Assembly (NCBI GenBank): GCA_963811595.1
Contig: CAWERW010000005.1
Coordinates: 1-64,000, forward strand
Direction: 5' to 3'
From: DASQFQ01 sp963811595
GTDB lineage: Bacteria; Actinomycetota; Thermoleophilia; Solirubrobacterales; Solirubrobacteraceae
Length of the DNA stretch: 64,000 nt
Below the pieces are notes generated by a model. It did no database searches, had not been told where the DNA came from, and saw nothing but the letters and a program-made list of their open reading frames with translations. This document shows, piece after piece, positions 59,184 to 64,000 of this stretch. The stretch's first letter is position 1, and each line of letters opens with the position of its first letter. The position numbers and the translations under genes are program-made.

Positions 59184-59753
59184 ATGGGCGACTGGCTCCT
59201 GCACCCGCGGCGGCGGCACCTCGCCGACGCGCTCGTGATCGCCTGGGTGATCGCGTGGGCGCTGCTCGGATGGACGGCGGGCCGGGCGCTCGACAAGGTC
59301 AGCGAGGTCACGCGCTCGGCCGAGGGCGCCGGCGCCGCGGTCGTGCGCACGGGCGAGTCGATCCGCGACGTCGACGTGCCGGTCGTCGGCACCGTCTTCG
59401 AGGAGGCCGGCGACGAGGTCATCGAGGCGGGCGAGGATGCGCAGGCGCAGGCGCGCGAGAGCGGCGCCGACGTGCGGACCGCCGCGATCCTGCTCGGCCT
59501 GGCGGTCTGGCTCGTGCCGACGCTGCCGCTGCTGTTCACGTACGCCCCGGCGCGCGCCCACCGCGGCCGTGAGACGCGCGCGCTGCGAGCGCTCCTGCGA
59601 GACCACGACGGCCCCGACCTCGACCGCCTGCTGGCCACGCGCGCGATCGCGCACCTGCCCTACAGCCGCCTGCGAGCCCTCGGCGCGCCGCGGGCGCCGG
59701 ACCGCGCCCTCGCCGACGCGCTGCTGGCGCGCGAGGGCATCACGCGTTCGTAA
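59184..59753 (+). CDS. Two-helix membrane protein of unknown function
   Basis: 189 residues. One membrane helix at about 15-33, an extracellular loop with helical heptads (ALDKVSEVTRSAEGAGAAVV), a second helix at about 98-115 (ILLGLAVWLVPTLPLLF), then a 70-residue basic cytoplasmic tail. No family recognised. It is followed directly by a two-hairpin terminator. Confidence 0.72.
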   Translation: MGDWLLHPRRRHLADALVIAWVIAWALLGWTAGRALDKVSEVTRSAEGAGAAVVRTGESIRDVDVPVVGTVFEEAGDEVIEAGEDAQAQARESGADVRTAAILLGLAVWLVPTLPLLFTYAPARAHRGRETRALRALLRDHDGPDLDRLLATRAIAHLPYSRLRALGAPRAPDRALADALLAREGITRS

Positions 59754-60958
59754 CGGGTTTCGCCCTCTGGGCGAACACCCGCAAGGGAACCTGGCCCCCT
59801 GGGCCAGCGTTTCCCCGGCTCGTTCGCCTTGAGCGCGAGCTCCGCGAGGAACGAGCCGACCGCGTCGATCGGCGGGAGCGTGAACGCCTCGCGCGCGGCG
59901 CGGGCGGCGCCCGCGCGGAACGCGGGCTCGGCGAGCACGCGCTCGACCGCGGCGCGGACGCCGGCGGGATCGGCGACCAGGCCGGCGCCGATCGCCTCGA
60001 CGCGCTCTGCGTTGGAGGGCTGGTCGGCGAACAGCGGCACGACGACCTGCGGGACGCCGGCGAGCAGGGCCCCGAGCGTGGTGCCGAAGCCGCCGTGGCC
60101 GACCATCGCCGCCGCCTTGCCGAGGATCTCGGCCTGCGGGATCCAGCGCTCGACGCGCACGTTGGCCGGCAGCGCGCCGAGCGCGGCCGGGTCGGCGGCG
60201 TCGCCGACGGTCACGACGACGCGGGCGGGCAGCCCGCCCAGCGCGTCGATCACCGCGCGGTAGAGGCCGGGGAAGAAGCCCATGGTCGGCGCGACCGAGC
60301 CGAAGCTCACGTAGACGAGCGGCTGCGCTCCCGCGCCGGGCATCGCGTGCGGCCGCGGGGCGGCGTCGTGGAAGCGCAGGGTCCGCTCGGGCGCGGGCAC
60401 GTCGGGCGACTCGAGCGACGGCGGAGTGACCGTGAGCCACGGCGCCGCCGCGAGCCGCTCGCCGTCCGGGTCGGGCTCGAGCCCGGCCCACGCGCGCAGC
60501 TCGTCGACCGCGGGCGCGGCGATGCGCAGCGCGGAGTCCTCGGTCATCACGAGCCCGATGCCGATGCGCGCGTGCGGGATGCCGCGTGCGTCGGCGGCGA
60601 CCGCGCCCGCGTACTCGAACGACTCGCGCAGGACGACGTGCGGCCGCCAGGCATCCATGGCCAGCTCGATCCCGGGCAGCGCCACGCGGGCGCGCACGCC
60701 GGCGAACAGCTCGCCGATCACGATCTCGTTGGCCTCGTCGGGCGTGGCGCCGGCGACCTTCGCCCACACCGGGTCGAGCTCGCTCTTGGGCGGGTCGCCG
60801 AACGAGAGGTAGGCGAGGCCGGCGCGCTCGACGCGCGCCTGCGCGGAGACGGGGGCGGCGAGGAGGACGTCGTGGCCGGCGCGGCGGATCGCGCGGGCGA
60901 AGGGGACGAGCGGGCCGATGTGGCCGGCTCCGGGCGTGGAGGTGAGGAGGACGCGCAT
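59660..60958 (-). CDS. MGT/UGT-family glycosyltransferase with aberrant C-terminus
   Basis: 432 residues as read. GT-B fold: RVLLTSTPGAGHIGPLVPFA at the start, VERWIPQAEIL and GHGGFGTTLGALLAGVPQVV near residue 290 form the sugar-nucleotide site. The family normally ends near FLAELALKA (about residue 375). Here no stop follows, and the frame runs through the two-hairpin terminator and 94 bases into the antisense of the neighbouring gene, adding about 57 Arg/Gly-rich residues. The stop has probably been lost. GGGGAGGG precedes ATG 60958. Acceptor unknown. Confidence 0.83.
   Translation of the reverse strand: MRVLLTSTPGAGHIGPLVPFARAIRRAGHDVLLAAPVSAQARVERAGLAYLSFGDPPKSELDPVWAKVAGATPDEANEIVIGELFAGVRARVALPGIELAMDAWRPHVVLRESFEYAGAVAADARGIPHARIGIGLVMTEDSALRIAAPAVDELRAWAGLEPDPDGERLAAAPWLTVTPPSLESPDVPAPERTLRFHDAAPRPHAMPGAGAQPLVYVSFGSVAPTMGFFPGLYRAVIDALGGLPARVVVTVGDAADPAALGALPANVRVERWIPQAEILGKAAAMVGHGGFGTTLGALLAGVPQVVVPLFADQPSNAERVEAIGAGLVADPAGVRAAVERVLAEPAFRAGAARAAREAFTLPPIDAVGSFLAELALKANEPGKRWPRGPGSLAGVRPEGETRYERVMPSRASSASARARSGARGAPRARRRL
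59754..59781. terminator. Hairpin 1 of convergent terminator
   Basis: CGGGTTTCGCCC, loop TCT, then GGGCGAA-C-ACCCG: a 12-base stem with one bulged C, starting one base after the stop of the membrane gene. It is nearly symmetric, so it can act on both strands. Confidence 0.65.
59785..59815. terminator. Hairpin 2 of convergent terminator
   Basis: GGGAA-C-CTGGCCC, loop CCT, GGGCCAG-CGT-TTCCC: a second strong stem right after the first. Together they should block transcription from either side. Confidence 0.6.
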
Positions 60959-60989
60959 GCCCTCCCCCAGACGGCGGCCGCCCGCCGGG

Positions 60990-61634
60990 CTATTCCACGG
61001 TGCGGTGCTCGATCTCGGTGCCGCGCGCGATCAGGATGTCGGTGACGAGGTCGGGCCCGAACAGCCCATGGTCGATCACGCCGGGAGTGGCGGACAGGCG
61101 CGCCGCCGTCGCCGCGGGCGTGTCGACCGGCCCGAGGTAGTCGGCGATCGCGCCGCCGTCGGGCGAGAGCGGGACGTGGCGCAGCTCGGCCTCGCCCAGC
61201 GCGTGCAGCGTCGCCGGCAGCCCGAACGACAGCAGCTCGAGCGGAATCGGCGGCTGGATGCGCTCGACCACCTTGTCGCCCGACGCGATCACGACGAAGC
61301 GCGCGGCTGCCGCCGCGACGACCTTCTCGCGCGTGTGCGCGCCTCCGCCGCCCTTGACGAGCCAGCCCTCGGGGTCGATCTGGTCGGCGCCGTCGATCGC
61401 GATGTCGAGCGCGTCGAGCTGCTCGAACGGCTCGACGTCGATCCCGAGCGCCCGCGCCGCCACCTCGGTGGCGATCGAGGTCGCCACGCAGCGGATCGTC
61501 AGCCCGCGGGCCGCCAGCGCCGGCAGCAGCGGCGCGACCGTCGTGCCCGTGCCCAGCCCGACCCGGTCGCCGTCGCGCACCAGCGCCGCCGCCGCCTCGG
61601 CCGCGGCGCGCTTCTCCGCGACGCGGTCAGCCAT
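60990..61634 (-). CDS. rpiA: Ribose-5-phosphate isomerase A
   Basis: 214 residues. Interconverts ribose-5-P and ribulose-5-P. GLGTGTTVAPLL, DIAIDGADQIDPEG and VKGGGGAHTREKVVA (catalytic Glu and Lys) are complete. It starts 8 bases inside the aldose epimerase gene. Part of a minus-strand operon; the glycosyltransferase follows after 31 bases that contain the palindrome GGCGGCCGCC. Confidence 0.96.
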   Translation of the reverse strand: MADRVAEKRAAAEAAAALVRDGDRVGLGTGTTVAPLLPALAARGLTIRCVATSIATEVAARALGIDVEPFEQLDALDIAIDGADQIDPEGWLVKGGGGAHTREKVVAAAAARFVVIASGDKVVERIQPPIPLELLSFGLPATLHALGEAELRHVPLSPDGGAIADYLGPVDTPAATAARLSATPGVIDHGLFGPDLVTDILIARGTEIEHRTVE

Positions 61635-62517
61635 CGACGGTGATGCGGAACGCCGCGGAGAACGGCTCGCCGGGCGGCGCGAGGCGCAGCCCGTCGTGCG
61701 AGATCAGCGCGTTGGCCGGCGCGGTCATCGGCTCGAAGCAGATCACGTCCTGCTCGGCGGGGGCGTAGACCTGCGCGTGCGTGTAGCCCTCCAGGAACTC
61801 GACCCCGAGCGTGCGGCCGGCCGCGGAGACGGTGAACGGCCGCGGGCGCTCGGGCAGCTCGTAGCCGTCGTCGAACGAGCGGTCCTCGAGCGTGCCGTGG
61901 CGGAACGCCGGCGTCTCCTCCTCGCCGGTCGGGATCTTGTTGTCGTCGACGAGCAGCCGGCACTCGACCGGCAGGTCGACCTCCCACTCCGCCCGCGGCG
62001 CTCCCGGCACGCGCAGGTACGGGTGGTAGCCGAAGGCGACCGGGACCGGTGTCGCGCTGGTCGGCGTCAGCGTCGTCTCGACCGTCATCCCCTCGTCGGC
62101 GAGCGCCACGTGGACCGCCAGCCGGTGCGGGAACGGGAAGCCCTCGAGCCGCCCGCCGTCGAACTCGGTGGTCGCGCGCAGGCCGTCGCCGCGCTCCTCG
62201 ACCTCCCACTGCAACGAGCTCGGCCGCAGCCCGTGGCTCGGCAGCCCGTGCTCCTCGAGCCGCAGCAGCTCGGAGTCGCGGTCGAGCTCGACCTCGTGCC
62301 CGCCGACCGCGTAGGAGAAGCCCGCGAGCCGGTTCGCCCACGGGTGCAGGAACGGCAGGCCGAAGGTCGAGCCGCTGCGCGCGTACTCCTCGAGCCCCTT
62401 GCGCTGGCCGAGCAGCTCGTCGCCGCGGTGGGTGAGCGAGCAGCCCACGAGCCCGGCCTCGGGCGCGAACGCCGCTTCCAGCTCGCCCCCCGCGGAGCGG
62501 AGGCGGACGATCCTCAT
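61627..62517 (-). CDS. Aldose 1-epimerase family protein
   Basis: 296 residues. GalM-type mutarotase: LPFLHPWANRL, EEHGLPSHG (His), AFGYHPYLRV (His) and ICFEPMTAPAN (catalytic Glu). Substrate may be glucose, galactose or a phosphosugar as in YeaD. ATG 62517 overlaps the stop of the 103-residue gene (62514-62517), so it is translated with it, and its end overlaps rpiA. Confidence 0.92.
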   Translation of the reverse strand: MRIVRLRSAGGELEAAFAPEAGLVGCSLTHRGDELLGQRKGLEEYARSGSTFGLPFLHPWANRLAGFSYAVGGHEVELDRDSELLRLEEHGLPSHGLRPSSLQWEVEERGDGLRATTEFDGGRLEGFPFPHRLAVHVALADEGMTVETTLTPTSATPVPVAFGYHPYLRVPGAPRAEWEVDLPVECRLLVDDNKIPTGEEETPAFRHGTLEDRSFDDGYELPERPRPFTVSAAGRTLGVEFLEGYTHAQVYAPAEQDVICFEPMTAPANALISHDGLRLAPPGEPFSAAFRITVDG

Positions 62518-62825
62518 CGCTCGGTCGTGGCGGGGACGAGCTCGCGGTCGGAGACGGCGTCGACGATCTCGACCTCCTCCTCCTCGGAGCGCCCGCCGCC
62601 GTCGCCCTCGGCGTCGCAGGTGACGCGCATCATGCCCGTCGCGACCTGCGCGTCGCCGACCACCGTGAGGCCGCAGATGACGTCGCCTTCATCCCAGCCC
62701 ATGCGCTCGATGTCGAAGTAGGCCATGTGGACCTCGGTGCCCGTCCCGCCCCACGGGCAGGTCTTGTCGTGGACCTCCTTGGCCTGGCACACGGCCTGCA
62801 TGTTCTTGGCGCTGGCGCTGCTCAT
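62514..62825 (-). CDS. Small four-cysteine protein of unknown function
   Basis: 103 residues with Cys13, Cys23, Cys51 and Cys70 spread across a beta-rich body (HMAYFDIERMGWDEGDVICG) and an acidic C-terminal tail (RSEEEEVEIVDAV). Four cysteines suggest a metal or cluster site, or disulfides. There is no signal peptide. It is translationally coupled at both ends by four-base ATGA overlaps (62822-62825 and 62514-62517), so it probably serves the FAD oxidase or the epimerase. Confidence 0.68.
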   Translation of the reverse strand: MSSASAKNMQAVCQAKEVHDKTCPWGGTGTEVHMAYFDIERMGWDEGDVICGLTVVGDAQVATGMMRVTCDAEGDGGGRSEEEEVEIVDAVSDRELVPATTER

Positions 62826-64000
62826 CCCGCGTCGAAGAGTACCCCGGGGTTCAGCAGGCCGCGCGGGTCGAGCGCGCCCTTGGCGGCCCGCAGCGCCGCG
62901 GCGAACGGCTCGGGCCGCTGGCGGTCGTACCAGGGCCGGTGGTCGCGGCCGACCGCGTGGTGGTGGGTGATCGTGCCGCCCGCGGCGAGGATCGCCTCGG
63001 CGGCGGCGGCCTTGATCGCGCCCCAGCGCTCGGCCTCCTCTCCGCGCGCGACGGGCGCGACGACCGTGAAGTAGGGCGCCGCGCCGTCGGGGTAGGCGTG
63101 GGTGATCCGGCAGGTGACGCTGCCCGCGGGCCCGAGCGCCTCGCGCGTCGCGCCCTTCACGTTCGCGACGAACGCCGGCAGCCGCTCCCACGTGATCGCG
63201 GTCTCGAACGTCTCGCTCAGCACGCCCATGGCCACGAGCGTGTCGCGCAGGTAGGGCGCGCGCAGGAACGCCGAGCGCCACTCGGACGACGCGCGCTCCT
63301 CCGGCTCCCCGTCGCGGCAGTGGGCGAGCGCGGCCGCGAGCTGCCGCAGCGGACCCTCGAAGCCGAGCATCAGCAGGTGGGCGGAGCCGTCGCCCGCCAT
63401 CGTCAGCCGCGCCTCCTCCGCGTCGACGAGGCGGCAGTTGGCCGGGCGCATGCCGGTCTGGAGGATCGCCCGCAGCGCGTGCGCGCCGGCCTCGAAGGTG
63501 GCGAAGCGGACGGTTGCCGCCTCCCGCAGCTCCGGCCGGGCGAGCACGCGCACCCACGCCTCGGTGATCACCGCCAGCGTGCCCTCGGAGCCGAGCAGCA
63601 GCCGGTCGGGCGACGGCCCGGCGCCGGAGCCGGGCAGGCGCCGCGACTCCCACACGTCGCCGCCGACGGTCAGCGCTCGCACCGATTCCACGAGGTCGTC
63701 GATGTGGGTCGGCCCGCTCGCGAAGTGGCCGCCCGCGCGCGTGGCGATCCAGCCGCCGAGCGTCGAGAGCTCGAACGACTGCGGGTAGAAGCGCAGCGTC
63801 AGCCCGTGCGCGGCGAGCTGCTCCTCGAGCCGCGGGCCGGTCGCGCCCGCCTGGATGCGCGCCGCGCGCGAGACGGGGTCGATCTCCAGCACGCGGTCGA
63901 GCGCGCGCAGGTTGACCGCCACGACCCCCCCGTGGGATGAGAAGTCCCCACCCGCCCGGGCGTCGATGCCGCCGACCACGCTCGTCCCGCCGCCGACCGG
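62822..64000 (-). CDS. FAD-binding oxidase, AGPS/glycolate-oxidase-like, 5' end cut by window edge
   Basis: 393 residues visible; N-terminus beyond the edge. PVGGGTSVVGG begins the FAD_binding_4 (VAO) fold, with LGSEGTLAVITEAWV following. The C-terminal domain has GTITHHHAVGRDHRPWY, the His triplet and Arg typical of alkyl-DHAP synthase-like members. It oxidises a hydroxy acid or forms an ether lipid precursor; which cannot be settled. It heads an operon with the Cys protein, aldose epimerase, rpiA and glycosyltransferase. Confidence 0.9.
   Translation of the reverse strand, partial: PVGGGTSVVGGIDARAGGDFSSHGGVVAVNLRALDRVLEIDPVSRAARIQAGATGPRLEEQLAAHGLTLRFYPQSFELSTLGGWIATRAGGHFASGPTHIDDLVESVRALTVGGDVWESRRLPGSGAGPSPDRLLLGSEGTLAVITEAWVRVLARPELREAATVRFATFEAGAHALRAILQTGMRPANCRLVDAEEARLTMAGDGSAHLLMLGFEGPLRQLAAALAHCRDGEPEERASSEWRSAFLRAPYLRDTLVAMGVLSETFETAITWERLPAFVANVKGATREALGPAGSVTCRITHAYPDGAAPYFTVVAPVARGEEAERWGAIKAAAAEAILAAGGTITHHHAVGRDHRPWYDRQRPEPFAAALRAAKGALDPRGLLNPGVLFDAG

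Noticed and set aside
60959..60989. GGCGGCCGCC palindrome as terminator between rpiA and the glycosyltransferase
   Set aside because: It is a loopless palindrome without a T-run, in a 31-base gap within an apparent operon; such runs are common by chance at this GC content.

Overview
This 64-kb window is a very GC-rich, gene-dense chromosomal segment with no tRNA, rRNA, transposase, phage gene or CRISPR array that I can see. Gene content and protein style point to an actinobacterium of the class Thermoleophilia, probably Solirubrobacterales (Conexibacter, Solirubrobacter or Patulibacter type). The signs are an Fpg-type glycosylase, a Dcd whose active-site segment looks mycobacterial, paired CDGSH and haem-oxygenase-like genes, several lineage-style small unknowns, and secreted proteins with Arg-rich beta domains. 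The placement is inferred from recognition, not from a search. About 75 genes are called and no gap exceeds 300 bases.

Layout. 1-8.7 kb: an acyl-CoA synthetase cut by the left edge, a small Lys-rich protein, a luciferase-like flavin oxidoreductase coupled to a GH13 trehalose-synthase-like enzyme, then an acetate operon (DUF485 partner, actP, acs). 8.7-13.5 kb: membrane proteins, a CBS protein, a flippase-like protein, a short-chain dehydrogenase, a STAS anti-anti-sigma protein and a Crp/Fnr-like regulator. 13.5-17.1 kb: a decayed cupin gene, a VOC protein, bcp, mutM, an M20 peptidase and a SixA-type phosphatase. 17.1-21.9 kb: secreted cupredoxin, secreted clan-A glycosidase, an APH-like kinase plus HAD phosphatase, and an EamA transporter. 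21.9-33.2 kb: aldehyde dehydrogenase, cyclophilin, DEAD-box helicase, the CDGSH and haem-oxygenase-like pair, quinone reductase, PfkB kinase, ferritin-like protein, dcd, citrate synthase and a GNAT protein. 33.2-38.7 kb: a c-di-GMP turnover protein, its degenerate neighbour, a sulfotransferase and a MOSC protein. 38.8-46.8 kb: secreted M14 carboxypeptidase, YgjP-like metalloprotease, metF, two metallo-beta-lactamase proteins (one fused to SnoaL), and a cyclase plus M29 aminopeptidase operon. 46.8-57.1 kb: a glycosyltransferase remnant, secreted repeat proteins, pyruvate kinase, a methyltransferase plus UbiB-like kinase, a glyoxalase-II-like protein, a VOC lyase and a flavin amine oxidase of foreign codon style. 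57.1-64 kb: Ppx/GppA, msrA, and an operon of FAD oxidase, small Cys protein, aldose epimerase, rpiA and glycosyltransferase.

How the genes work together. Acetate uptake and activation (actP, acs) feed acetyl-CoA to citrate synthase; pyruvate kinase and rpiA cover glycolysis and the pentose pathway. bcp, msrA, mutM and the VOC proteins form an oxidative and aldehyde damage group. Most other genes are single housekeeping or lineage-specific units.

The most striking signal is regulatory. More than twenty start codons have a TAnnnT box 6-11 bases upstream and usually no Shine-Dalgarno, which suggests leaderless mRNAs. At several divergent gene pairs the two -10 boxes share the same TA step, giving compact two-way promoters. 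Convergent genes nearly always overlap at their 3' ends. I do not see a clear new defence or biosynthetic system. The best candidates for new biology are the two-way leaderless promoters, the kinase-phosphatase pair resembling ACAD10, the CDGSH and oxidase pair, and the SnoaL-metallo-beta-lactamase fusion.
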